Shown here piece by piece: positions 45,535-55,700 of a stretch of DNA of 64,000 nucleotides (its first letter is position 1; the number at the start of each line of letters is the position of its first letter). Source of the DNA: Oscillatoriaceae cyanobacterium Prado104 (GTDB taxonomy: Bacteria > Cyanobacteriota > Cyanobacteriia > Cyanobacteriales > Microcoleaceae); assembly GCA_025454405.1 (NCBI GenBank), contig JALOON010000051.1:1-64000 (forward strand), read 5' to 3'. The position numbers and the translations under genes are program-made. The notes under the pieces are model-generated. The model did not search any database. It was not told the origin of the DNA and saw only the letters and a list, made by a program, of their open reading frames with translations.

Positions 45535-46596
45535 TTAACGAGATAATTTTTGTCGGCGTTTGCGGACAACACCAACTAGGAAAGAACCTGAAGCAACCAA
45601 ACCTAACATCGTTGAAGGTTCGGGAACAGCTTCAGCTTCGTTAAGCAGTGCGTGCATATTGAAATTAGCTGTTTCCGTATTGAAATCGAGTTGTAGTGGA
45701 AATGCAGCCGGATTAGTCGGATCGACATTGAGGCCGGTAACGCTAAATTCTTTGACACCGCTACCTCCTACTAGCAAGTTACCCAGCAAGGCGCTATAGT
45801 TGGTAAAATTGACGCTATTTCCGGCAGTAAATTCACCCAAAATAACATCTTTTACTAATACAGTAAAAGGCTTAGCAAAACCCGTAGGGAAATCAATAAT
45901 TTCGGTAAACACAGAATCCGAAGTCATCTCGTAGCGAAAACCGTAAGCTGTCGGAGGATCGAACCAATCACCCCTGCGACCATTTATAAATCCCCAAAAA
46001 TTGGGTCGCGTTACAGTTGGCATGATGGGATTTTGTTGAGATGCACCGGGTATTGCTGGATTCCAAGGTTCGCATCGAGATCCGAAAGGGGTACGACAGC
46101 GTTCGCGCCACCACCAACCGGGTTCTCTGGGAAATATAGGTGGAATTACTGGAGGAGACGGACGAACGGTAATAGGTTCAGGAGTTATATTGTTGGGCTG
46201 AAAAATTCTTGAACCATTATTGTTTGTGTGGTAAACCAATTTTTGTTGACCGCTTTCGACAGTAACAATCCAACCATCAACTAAAGCCATTGTACAGAAT
46301 GTATCTGGTTCTCTTCGTCCCATACAACCATCTGTCCATGTGACTTGGCGAACGCTGGAAATTTGCAGTTTGGCACCTGGTAAACCAGAAGTTGTGGAGG
46401 CATTTTCCAAAACGCGACGAGCAACTTCTGCGGGCAATTCTGATGTTGGGACTGTACGATCGCGCGCAATTCCCTGTTGGGCTTGGGCGTTGGCTGGAAC
46501 GACGGATTGAGAGAGAGAAAGGGCGATCGCACTTAACAGACTTAAGCCGAAGCTGAGGGGAGAGAATTTGTTGTCAAAAGTAGATGCAGACATCAT
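45535..46596 (-). CDS. PEP-CTERM sorted exported protein
   Basis: Protein of 353 residues with a signal peptide (LSLLSAIALSLSQSVVPANA). A first region (45-140) contains EVARRVLENAS and WTDGCMGRREPDTFCTMALV, a cysteine-containing domain. It is followed by a proline-rich segment and a module of about 140 residues from GDWFDPPTAYGF through EFSVTGLNVDPTNPAAFP. The tail AVPEPSTMLGLVASGSFLVG and RKRRQKLSR is a PEP-CTERM sorting signal. The WFDPP module is homologous to that in the PEP-CTERM protein at 357-2000. Function unknown; a surface or sheath role is inferred. Confidence 0.85.
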   Translation of the reverse strand: MMSASTFDNKFSPLSFGLSLLSAIALSLSQSVVPANAQAQQGIARDRTVPTSELPAEVARRVLENASTTSGLPGAKLQISSVRQVTWTDGCMGRREPDTFCTMALVDGWIVTVESGQQKLVYHTNNNGSRIFQPNNITPEPITVRPSPPVIPPIFPREPGWWWRERCRTPFGSRCEPWNPAIPGASQQNPIMPTVTRPNFWGFINGRRGDWFDPPTAYGFRYEMTSDSVFTEIIDFPTGFAKPFTVLVKDVILGEFTAGNSVNFTNYSALLGNLLVGGSGVKEFSVTGLNVDPTNPAAFPLQLDFNTETANFNMHALLNEAEAVPEPSTMLGLVASGSFLVGVVRKRRQKLSR

Positions 46597-46992
46597 GATA
46601 ATTGTTGTAAAGGATTAAAAGTTGACATAATTTACATACAAGTGGTTAGAAACCGGGTTTTTTGCGAGAATACTTAGTTCAAGTTATTGAACTGAGGAAC
46701 AAACCCGGTTTCTTTGGTATTGATGCGTCTCTGACTGTTGTTAGCGAGTGTTAAAAGTCGATCGCCCGCAAGCGAAGGCATCGCAGACGATCGCACTTTT
46801 GCACTCAACCTCTAATTAGCTATCAGGTGCGATCGGCTAGTCTTATGCAAAACGAGACTTGATCTTAATAAAACTTTATAAAATGATGCAGCTAGTGTTG
46901 GTCTGAAGCGATCGCTCTATTCTGTGGCGTAGCATTATCGCATATAACGATTGTATAATAAATCCACTAGCCTTAACAAAAAGTAAAAATCT
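46597..46992. repeat. Gene-free region with a nested hairpin element
   Basis: AGAAACCGGGTTT (46648-46660) pairs with AAACCCGGTTTCT (46701-46713). Between the arms a second hairpin, AGTTCAA (46676-46682) with TTGAACT (46687-46693), gives a 66-base cruciform-like element. The rest contains HIP1 sites (46750-46800) and AT-rich leader DNA. Confidence 0.8.
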
Positions 46993-47286
46993 ATGTCACA
47001 GGCAATCCTCAATCAAATTTTCGATCGGCTGGAAATGCTGGATTTTTTAGAATTACAGCAGCTCGATCGCGCTATCCAGAAATATATCGCCCAAAAACAG
47101 CAAATAAGTCAACAGAATAAATTACCTAAAAATATTAACAAGCAACAATTATTTCGACAGTGGGATAGCATTTCTGATGCAGAAGCGGCGGCATTGAAAG
47201 CTGAGTTTACCGCTGAAGATTTAGCTTTTGCAGAAACTGCTTTAACAGATTATCTTCCTCAACTTCAGCAACAGGATAAAATTTGA
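46993..47286 (+). CDS. Small cyanobacterial protein, antitoxin-like
   Basis: Helical protein of 97 residues: FDRLEMLDFLELQQLDRAIQ near the start, then LFRQWDSISDAEAAALKAEF and DLAFAETALTDYLPQLQQQD at the end. I recognise the layout from small cyanobacterial proteins encoded next to PemK-like or other toxins, but no toxin gene follows here: the next frame is a DUF4160 relic. It may be an orphan antitoxin. No DNA-binding motif is obvious. Confidence 0.55.
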   Translation: MSQAILNQIFDRLEMLDFLELQQLDRAIQKYIAQKQQISQQNKLPKNINKQQLFRQWDSISDAEAAALKAEFTAEDLAFAETALTDYLPQLQQQDKI

Positions 47287-47338
47287 TGCTGGGAGAAGAA
47301 TAGATTGAGTTGATGGCGATCGCACTTTCCATTCCAAA

Positions 47339-47391
47339 AGAGCGATCGACCTTCATTGAGAAAAGGAGTTAAGGGCGATCGCTCTTTTTGA
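47339..47391. repeat. HIP1-containing repeat, second copy
   Basis: GAGCGATCGACCTTCATTGA then GAAAAGGAGTTAAGGGCGAT and CGCTCTTTT. The arms AGCGATCG and CGATCGCT pair. See 45404-45482 and 48019-48061. Confidence 0.75.
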
Positions 47392-47439
47392 CTAAAGCTC
47401 GGCTACAATAATCCTCATATCGTCGTTGAGAGAAGCTTT

Positions 47440-47688
47440 ATGCCAGAAGTTGCATGATTTTACGGAATAATCATCAAAATTTTCTTTGGGGATCACCCAC
47501 CTCCACATTTTCACGCAGTTTACGGCGAGTACAATGCTTTAATCGGTATTGAGTCTTTGGAGATTATTGAAGGAGATTTACCGAATCGGGCTCAAAAGCT
47601 GGTAATAGAATGGGCTACGTTGTACCAAAAAGAACTGCTCGATATGTGGAACAGTCAAGAATTTAGTAAACTTCCACCATTAAAATAA
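47440..47688 (+). pseudogene. DUF4160 gene with an early nonsense codon
   Basis: From ATG 47440 the frame reads MPEVA, stop (TGA 47455-47457), then FYGIIIKIFFGDHPPPHFHA, VYGEYNALIGIESLEIIEGD and ends LPPLK at TAA 47686. The DHPPPHFHA core is the hallmark of DUF4160. The family normally begins MPEVxRFYGI, so TGA stands where CGA is expected: a single C-to-T change. DUF4160 genes are commonly paired with DUF2442, as here. The full protein cannot be made unless the stop is read through or a non-standard internal start is used. Confidence 0.85.
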
Positions 47689-47701
47689 CCGTGAGTTTTT
47701 T

Positions 47702-47998
47702 ATGAAACCTGAACGCATTGTTTTTGCTAAAGCTATTGACGATCGCACCTTGATAATTAAGTTTACTAATCTGGAAATCAAGAAGTACGACATCTCTAAG
47801 TTATTAGACAAGCCGATGTTTTCGAGCTTGCGCAATCCTGGGTTTTTCAAGAATTTTAAAATTGAGCGTGGTGGTTATGCACTGGTTTGGAATGAAGATA
47901 TCGATCTGAGTGAATATGAACTGTATCAGAATGGAATCAGTTGTACGGATGAGGAAATTGAGCGGTACATTGAATCTATTCATCATGTTGCTGGCTGA
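47702..47998 (+). CDS. DUF2442 domain protein
   Basis: Protein of 98 residues: RTLIIKFTNLEIKKYDISKL, then MFSSLRNPGFFKNFKIERGG and ALVWNEDIDLSEYELYQNGI. The pattern matches DUF2442, a small domain commonly encoded beside DUF4160 and proposed to form toxin-antitoxin-like pairs with it. Its partner 14 bases upstream is broken by a nonsense codon. ATG 47702 follows a GTGAGTTTTTT spacer without a strong Shine-Dalgarno. Confidence 0.75.
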   Translation: MKPERIVFAKAIDDRTLIIKFTNLEIKKYDISKLLDKPMFSSLRNPGFFKNFKIERGGYALVWNEDIDLSEYELYQNGISCTDEEIERYIESIHHVAG

Positions 47999-48018
47999 AA
48001 AATAACATCGACGTGCCG

Positions 48019-48064
48019 AGCGATCGCCCTTCGTTGAGAAACAGGAGTTAAGGGCGATCGCGCT
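48019..48064. repeat. HIP1-containing inverted repeat, third copy
   Basis: AGCGATCGCCCTT (48019-48031) pairs with AAGGGCGATCGC (48050-48061), a perfect 12-base stem with an 18-base loop, lying between the converging DUF2442 and DALR genes. It could act as a bidirectional transcript end, though there is no T-run. Confidence 0.75.
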
Positions 48065-48081
48065 CTCATTTATCGCACTCT

Positions 48082-49209
48082 TTAACTTGCCTGTGGTAAA
48101 AACTCTGGAGTTTGAATCGATAAAACATTCTCCAGCAAGTCACAGAGAGTTTGTTGAGTTGCTAGCAGCAGAACACAAGCTTGCGATGTCAGGCTAAGAC
48201 TGTTAATCCACTGATGGCAAGTATCGCCGATCGCTTCCAGGTGGCGGATCAGCAAGTAAGGCGCAATTTCAGCGGCACTTTGTTGCAGGATTTCGGGAAC
48301 AGCTTGCAGCAGACTGGCTAGTTTTTCCGCATAGGAATTATCCCAGGTGTACTCAGCTAATGGCATCGGTGCGGGTGCAATTTTGGTAGGGGCAATTCCC
48401 CCGCCGCCCCCGCTGGTTTCTAACTGGATCGTGCCTTGTTCTCCTGCTTGTTGCAGCAGCATACAGCAGCGGTAATAGGCCGATCGAACGCGATAGAAAC
48501 TATCCTCTGGGGTGTTTTGTCCGGCGGTACTGATGTTGATGGGGGCAACACTTGTGAGGGGGACGCGGAGACTGTGCCATCGCAAAGCATCGATTCCTAT
48601 TGCTTGGATTAGTTCATCACTAGCGATATCGGGGATGCGATGGATTTGCTGGGTGGGTGTGTGGAAGGCGTAAAGTTCGATCGGTTGAACGATGATGAAT
48701 TGAAATTGCTCTTTGGTGTAGCCCAAGCATTGCATCGCGGCGGTTAGTTGGATGTCGTAGCCGGTGTAGGTGGGGGGACGGATGAGGATGATTTTGTCAT
48801 AGCCTTGTTGGAATATTTGATGGTAGCGGGCGATGTCTTCTAGGAGTTGGGTGAATTCGCCGTCGCGGTGTTGGAGGACGCGATCGAAGTCGTCGCCAAA
48901 GTCGGCGGTTTTGATAAACCAGTCTTTGGGTTCGTCTTTGAGGGTGGTTTGTTCGATGTCGGGGGGTAAGTCTGCTGCGAGTTGGCGGGAAAGGGAGGCT
49001 TGGTAGATGCGATCGCTTTTCTGGAGAGACTCTAAGCATTTCCTAATATCAAAAGATGATTCTTGATTTTGTTGACTTCCTGTAGTTGCAAACACGCCAG
49101 ATTGTTGCAGCAATTTTTTGACAATGGCTGCAAGAGGATAGCGAATGTAAGTCAATGGATCTGCTATCTCTGAAGCTATTTCAGGATAGCTTAACCAAAT
49201 TTTAGTCAT
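48082..49209 (-). CDS. DALR-domain, arginyl-tRNA-synthetase-like protein
   Basis: Protein of about 375 residues. The C-terminal half resembles the end of arginyl-tRNA synthetase: IQAIGIDALRWHSLRVPLTS, then FYRVRSAYYRCCMLLQQAGE, and a helical DALR-type anticodon-binding domain. HIGH and KMSKS motifs are absent, so it cannot aminoacylate. It is a known type of cyanobacterial ArgS-related paralogue without assigned function. ATG 49209 overlaps the stop of the upstream gene (ATGACTAA), implying coupled translation with the putative immunity protein; the frame can be extended to 49242. Confidence 0.65.
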   Translation of the reverse strand: MTKIWLSYPEIASEIADPLTYIRYPLAAIVKKLLQQSGVFATTGSQQNQESSFDIRKCLESLQKSDRIYQASLSRQLAADLPPDIEQTTLKDEPKDWFIKTADFGDDFDRVLQHRDGEFTQLLEDIARYHQIFQQGYDKIILIRPPTYTGYDIQLTAAMQCLGYTKEQFQFIIVQPIELYAFHTPTQQIHRIPDIASDELIQAIGIDALRWHSLRVPLTSVAPINISTAGQNTPEDSFYRVRSAYYRCCMLLQQAGEQGTIQLETSGGGGGIAPTKIAPAPMPLAEYTWDNSYAEKLASLLQAVPEILQQSAAEIAPYLLIRHLEAIGDTCHQWINSLSLTSQACVLLLATQQTLCDLLENVLSIQTPEFLPQAS

Positions 49210-49591
49210 CTGCGTTAGAGAGAGATTGTTGAGATATTCCATAAACTTCTAGCCAATAAGAAGGTACTTCACCTGATTCAACCATTTGCTTTAATGTCAA
49301 TAACCCTGTTCGGTCATCTAATTTTGTCAAAGTAATAGCTGCCGCAATTTTTACCATTTGGTCATTTGAGATTAAGTGCTGTCTAACAAGCGGGATAGAT
49401 TCCTGAAGCCCCAATCGCTGACACAGCCATATACTATCTTTAAGATATCGACCTAATTTCAAGTTGTCGAAGATGACAGTTACACCGATAACTCCTGCTT
49501 GACGAACAGCGTTTTCAAGATCGTCACCTGCTTCTGAATCATCTGCATTGCTAACACATTCAAACAAATCAAGAAGTTGTTTCTTTTCCAT
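49202..49591 (-). CDS. HEAT-repeat-like protein, putative EndoU-toxin immunity protein
   Basis: Protein of 129 residues. KDSIWLCQRLGLQESIPLVR and HLISNDQMVKIAAAITLTKL look like two HEAT/armadillo-type helical repeats. It begins 154 bases after the stop of the 2608-residue EndoU protein on the same strand. HEAT-like proteins are among the immunity partners of polymorphic toxins, and immunity genes normally sit directly after the toxin, so that role is inferred. It has no signal peptide, as expected for a cytoplasmic immunity protein. Specific binding is untested. Confidence 0.55.
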   Translation of the reverse strand: MEKKQLLDLFECVSNADDSEAGDDLENAVRQAGVIGVTVIFDNLKLGRYLKDSIWLCQRLGLQESIPLVRQHLISNDQMVKIAAAITLTKLDDRTGLLTLKQMVESGEVPSYWLEVYGISQQSLSNADD

Positions 49592-49745
49592 TTCTGTTTC
49601 ATCCTGAGATTCACTTATTGATTAACCCTGGCTACTTGCTGATAGCGGGACAGGCTGTTAGGGTTGCTAATGGCTAGTTAAACCTATGAACTATAAGCCA
49701 AGTATCCCGCTAGAAGTTAGTAGCTATACTCCGTTTTTTCTTGCT

Positions 49746-52700
49746 TCACAAAGGATAGGCTGTGACAATTTCCCCGTTTCGCAACCCGATCAAAATTGTT
49801 ACACCATCATAGTTGCCTTTGATTTGTTGGCGTCCCATTGCATCTGTATAAGGCTGTTCAGTTTCAGCAATATGACCAACGACAGCCTTTATTTTTTCAT
49901 CATTCCAGTTTTTGGGAAAAAGGCTTTTTTCCGCGACTGGCAATTTTCCATTAGGATAAGGTGCGAGAGCATTCGTTGGTAATTCAACTTTTCTTACTCC
50001 AGTTACCGGATCGGTAAAATCAGAAACAAGAGTATAACCGTTATTGTTGATAAAGTCTTCCAGTGCTGTCTGTGTATGCAGTCCACCTCTTAGTTTAGTT
50101 TGGCTATTTCCTCCGCCTGCAAGATAAACAAAGTCTCCTTTTAAAACATGATCTTCTGCTAACTGAGGAAAGTTATACTTAGTCAGCATTACTGTACCAG
50201 GAAGTTTAGGGGTATTCGGATCTGGTCCAGGTAATTTAGGTATTTCATCATCAACTTTTTTAGCAATCTGTTTGCTGATATCATCTACGGAACTTCCGAC
50301 TTGAGAAGCTTCATCCCCCAACTTAGTAATTAACTCACCAACACCAGCTAAGGCAGGTTTGACTCCTGGCATCAAATCAAGAATCCACCCAGCAGCATTG
50401 TCCATTGTACTGTCAAACTTCCGCCAGATTTGACCGATACCTTCAACAACGTCAAGCAAGATTTTCTTCCAATTAGCTTCCTTGAATACCTTAGCAACTT
50501 GCTTGGTAACATCTGGCCCTAACTGCTTGAGTAGAGCTCCGATTGGCCCTTTGAATGCTATCTTGGCAACACCTTTGATAGCATCGCCAACACCAGGGAA
50601 CCAACCAGCCAAGGAACCTAGCAACTCTACGAAAGTTTCTGTGTCACGTTTGCCATCGATGACAATTTTCCAAAGAGCAACAGCCGTATCGATGATATCG
50701 ATCGCTTGACCGACAATTGGTACAAAACCCAGAGCGACTTTCACAACTTCTATGCCAATCTGACCTCCTGGGGAATTGATCAGAGTGAGAATTGTATCTA
50801 AAAGCTTCTTACCGTCATTTGCCAGTTTGTTAAGCCAATTGTCAACATCGACTTTAAGCTCAACAGCTTTTTGAACGATCCTCTCCTCTACAGCCCTCGT
50901 AGTTGCTGCAATCTGCTGGTCAATCCCATTAATCTTGTTGTAAAGATTACCTGTTTTATCTCCAAAAAGAGCATCTACAACGATCGCTACTGCCTTCTGA
51001 GCGCGAGGCTTGACGTAATCAACCGTTCCCTTAAGCGAATTGGCGATCGCACCCACACCACCCTTAACCAAATTCGCAAGGTTATCGGCTTGGGGAACAA
51101 CTAGATTGTCGTAGAAATTCCAACCCGGTACACCAACATTACGAAGACCGCCGAGGTTTTTAATTGCTTCAGTCTTGAACCAATCAATCCCATTATTGAT
51201 ATTTCTGACTTGAGCATCAATTCGGCCTTTAAATTCCTGAGCTAACCCTTCAATTGCGCTATTGATTTCGCCCCCGGTTCTGTAGGCATTCTTCAGAGCA
51301 TCAACAAACCAAGAAACTGCATTCTTAATTTCATTGCGAGCAGAGTTAACTTTGCCTTTTATCCAACTCAGCGCACCATTAAATGCTCCCTTTGCATTAT
51401 CCTTGGCAACACGCAGAGCATCTCCAATGAACGGTGCGCCGTACACCCAAGATGGAATTTTATCGAAAATTCCATTGACAAAGTTATCAAAACCGTTAGG
51501 TTCGCCCAGCGAATCCAGCCAAGCGAAGGCATCATTTCTTACGCCATCTAGCGCAGTATGAACCTTGGTGCGTTGCTCGGCATTCATCTGAGCAAGCAGA
51601 TCGTTTAGCTCCTGCTGATATCCCCGTTTCTCAGTTTCTAAACCCCGAATTAGAGCATTAGCTTTCCCTCGTTCAGCAGTCTCAAATTGATTCAGAGCAG
51701 TATTATATATCTTCTGAATTCGGGAATCTGCGAATGTTGCACCAGGGCGAGTTCCACCGCCACTACCGCCACTATTGCCACTACCAACAGGTCGCCAACC
51801 CGGAGGTAAAGGTTGAGTTTGAGTAGCAGAAAGTTTGTGTTGGAACTTAACAATTAGCTCGTAGTCCGTAGTCACACCTTTAGGACTGTTGACCCGCAAC
51901 ATATAAGTCCCCGGAATCAAGTCAGCAATAATTTGCTCATCGGTAATTCCCTCGCGCATCGAATAGGCAATAGGCCGATTTCGCACATCATACAGAACCA
52001 AATCTGCATCAGCTAATAGCTTTCTCAGTTCAGCCGTAATCCGACCACCGCGAGACAGAGTAAACCGATAGTAATCATCTGGAACTAAATTTCCAACTGT
52101 TTCACCCGTGAGAGATGTTTGAAACGGATCGACTGGACCAAATTCCGGCAATGGTTTGGCAAGATACCAATCGAGTCCTCCTTTGCCTTGCTGTCTGGCA
52201 ATTTCTGCTTGCCGTGCCAACTCCCGCAGTCTTTCTTCTTCTATTCTCCTTTCTTCCTCTCGACGGCGAAGCTCCATTTGTTCGCGCAGTCGCCGTTCTT
52301 GCTCTTCTAATTCACGCTGACGCGCTTCAGCTTCTTGCCGGCGGCGTTCCTCATCTTGCCGTATCCGTTCTTGTTCATCTTGGTTATTCCTCGCTCGATC
52401 TTCTGCTTCTTGGCGCTCCCGTGCTTCTCGTTCCTGCCGCTCCCGTAATTCTTGTTCGCGACGCTGCCGCTCGGCTTCTTGCTCCTGTTCGTAATTAGGA
52501 CGGTGAACGGGAATTTGAATTGTGTCGCCCAAATATATCCAGTAGGGAGCTTGAAATATACCATTGCGATCGGCAATCCACCTCCAGTTCGCTTCGCTGC
52601 CACTGCCCATCGTGCGTTCAGCAACCCGGATCAGACCATCACCAGGAATGCTAACGACATAATCCACCCAATCGTAATATTCACCATTTGGTGCCCGTTC

Positions 52701-55700
52701 CGCGTGCGCCCAAATCTCCGGCGCTACTTTACTTGGATCGACCTCTTGCAAAATAGCAGGTTCAGAAGGCTCATCCCCATCGCCAAAAATCTCTGCCAAT
52801 TGCCGGAAAGCCTCAATTTGCTCGGGCGTTAAATCTTCTGCATTAAATCGCGCTCCGCCAAACAATCCAAAATCAGGAGTTGCCGCATTCAAATTCACCT
52901 CGTAACCCAAATCGGCCAAAGATGCGATCGTCACAGGGCTAATCGGCGGATTCCCAGCCTTGCCGCTGAAGTTCAAATCGGCCGTCATTACCTCATCTTG
53001 GAACAGCGCCTCATTCCAGTGGAAACCAGCCGAACCTTTACCCTCAGTTTCCAGAGAAATCGCATCAGTCAAACCGCCCAAATCTTTGAACGCATCAACC
53101 GCCTGCTTCCCGTTATACTGAGCCAGCGGCGTACCCGCATAATCCACCAAACCCTTAGCTTCCCAAAGATTCCCAAAGCCCAAAGCGTGCAAAAACTCGT
53201 GCTGCACAACGCCGAACAACTTCCCAGAACGCTCCAACTCGGCAATATCCGCAGCATCAAACTGCACTAAAGATTGAGCGGGCAACATGGTTCCGTAGCG
53301 CATGAAATCAATTTTAGTCCGCGCCTGCGTCCCGATCGCACCGTCAATATTTGCAGTAGAAATCTTGATATTGATATCGTCAATAATCTTGCCGTCAACC
53401 ACTGCACTCGGCAACCCTTTGCCAATTAATCCAGCCACACTTTTTGCCGCGGCTTGCATAATCGCCTGTTGCGAAGCACTCAGCGGCGTTTCATATTCCA
53501 AATCAATATTAAACGGCTCAGTGGCGGTACTCTCAAATCCCGAGAGAACGTAAGTTGCCGGATTGGCATTCCGTTGGTCGATCTTGACAATCACCTCTGC
53601 TGGTGCATTGGCTGGCAACTGCAATTTATGACTGCCTTTGCTGAAGGATTGAGTCCCCAATAATTGCCCCGAAGTTGTCAAATAGCTGACGGATAAGTCG
53701 CCTGAAAGGACGGAAAACTTAGCACCATTTAAGTAGCGACTGTCAACCCGATAAATATCCGACGGATCGATGCTGCTAACCTGATCGATGACATCTTCGG
53801 TAGCAGAAGGAATCAGTTGCGTTGCATTAGCAAGATTGTTGCTGCCCCGATCGACATTTGTTTGAGGGATTCCAGGGACTTTAGCGGCAGGATGAGTCGG
53901 ATCTCCGGGTAACTGCTTGGCATTCGGATGTTGAGAAATGAAGACATCAGTAATCGTTCGCAGTCCGGGTTTAACCGTATAAAGTTCCGGTACAGTTACT
54001 TTTGCCAACTGCACCGCAGCCGCCACATTCAACAAACCAGAGCCAGTTTGTGCGTCCCAATTCGGTCGATCGAGGTCTGTAGCAGTACGCTTGATAATGT
54101 CTATTGCCTGAGTGTAATTCAGCTTGGGATTTGCTGCCAAAACTTGCGCGATCGCATTTGTAACTTCAACAGCAGCAACCTTGGTGCTGGATGTATTGTC
54201 GCTGCTACCTCCAGCGAGAATATCGAGACTATTGCCGCTACCCGAATAATCTGCCAATTTAAACGCATTGGACAGTGCAACAGCATCGTTAAATCGTTGA
54301 GCCGCACCTACAGTAACTACGCTGTCAATTTCCTTTGATAACAAACCGAGAGCAGACATTGTGCCTGGATTATCTCCAGCCGGAACGACAACGATAACAT
54401 TATTTTGGTGCGCGTAGGCGATCGCGGCTCGTTCTTCTGCCGTCAGTTTGCTGCGCGGAATAACTGTTCCATCAGGCTGAGTTTCGGTGAGGTTGATGTT
54501 GATATTAACAACTGCATGGGGTTGCTTCGATACCTTAGCATCATCCACAAATTTAATCAGATTTTGTACCCAGTTAACGGAAGTATTCTCAGGCTTAGCG
54601 ACTGGCTGCTGCTGCGGGTTATTATTAACGATCGTACCGTTGCTTTGAGCTGTTTCAAGCCTGTCTGCCATTGAATCGATCGAGCTATTTCCTGCGCTCG
54701 CTGAAGGAGAGGAATTAGTTGTGCTATTTGCTGGTTTTTGCTGTGCAACGATCGCACTCTTTTCCCCAGCAGGATTGTTGACAGTCAAGCCAGTCTCAGT
54801 GATAAAACCTACTAAAGGTCGATCGGCTTGAGGAAACTCGAATTGTACTGCCTGAACGGGTGCGACTGGTTTAGGTGCGACTTTTACAACCATATCTTCC
54901 AGCCGCGAAATCAACGCCGCTGTATTATCAGAAATCGGAGTTGTTTTTGTTTGCTCTTTCAACTTCTCAGTCATCGTTTCCAACCGAGAAATCAAAGTCC
55001 GATCGCCCGCATTCTCCCCAACAACACCTCCACTACCCAAATTGCTCAAATGCTGTTTAATACTTTCCAATCTGGCTATCCAATCAGCATTGACATCGCT
55101 ATCTTTTTGTGCTAATTCCTCCTTGTTCGGTGCTGTTACCGGAGTCGAATTATTCTCTGTTGTCTCTTCCACTATCTGAGAAGTTGGCAATGACTCTTTT
55201 GGTACTGTTACATCACTGACAGCCGGAGTCTCAGTCTCAGTAACTATTTCCTTCGCCGGCGATTCTTCACCCTTATTAACGGCCGTCACTGGCATACTTT
55301 CCCCAGTCTCTTTCACGGGCAAATTCGGCTGAACTTCCGCAGTCTTGTTAGGCTCGATCGCACCTATTTTCTGGCTTTCCTCCGCCGCTGAACCAACACT
55401 ATTTTCCGGCAAACCAACTTTCGGAATCTCGGTTTTTACAACTTCAGTTTCTGTCTTAGTTTCTGCTGGCAAAACTTCGGGTTTTGTTTCTACTTTTTCA
55501 GTTGGTTTCGTTGCTGCAACTTCCGGATCGGTAGAAGTTCGATCGGGCAAATTTGTAGCTGCTGGAGTTTCAGCAATTTTGTCTTTTTCCTCGATCGCGA
55601 CTGCAGGAGAAACAGGAGTTTTTTCAACTGGCAATTTTTCAGGATTGTCCGCTGCGATATCCTTATCATCAGTTGGTGTAGTTGTCTCGAATGTAGAATG

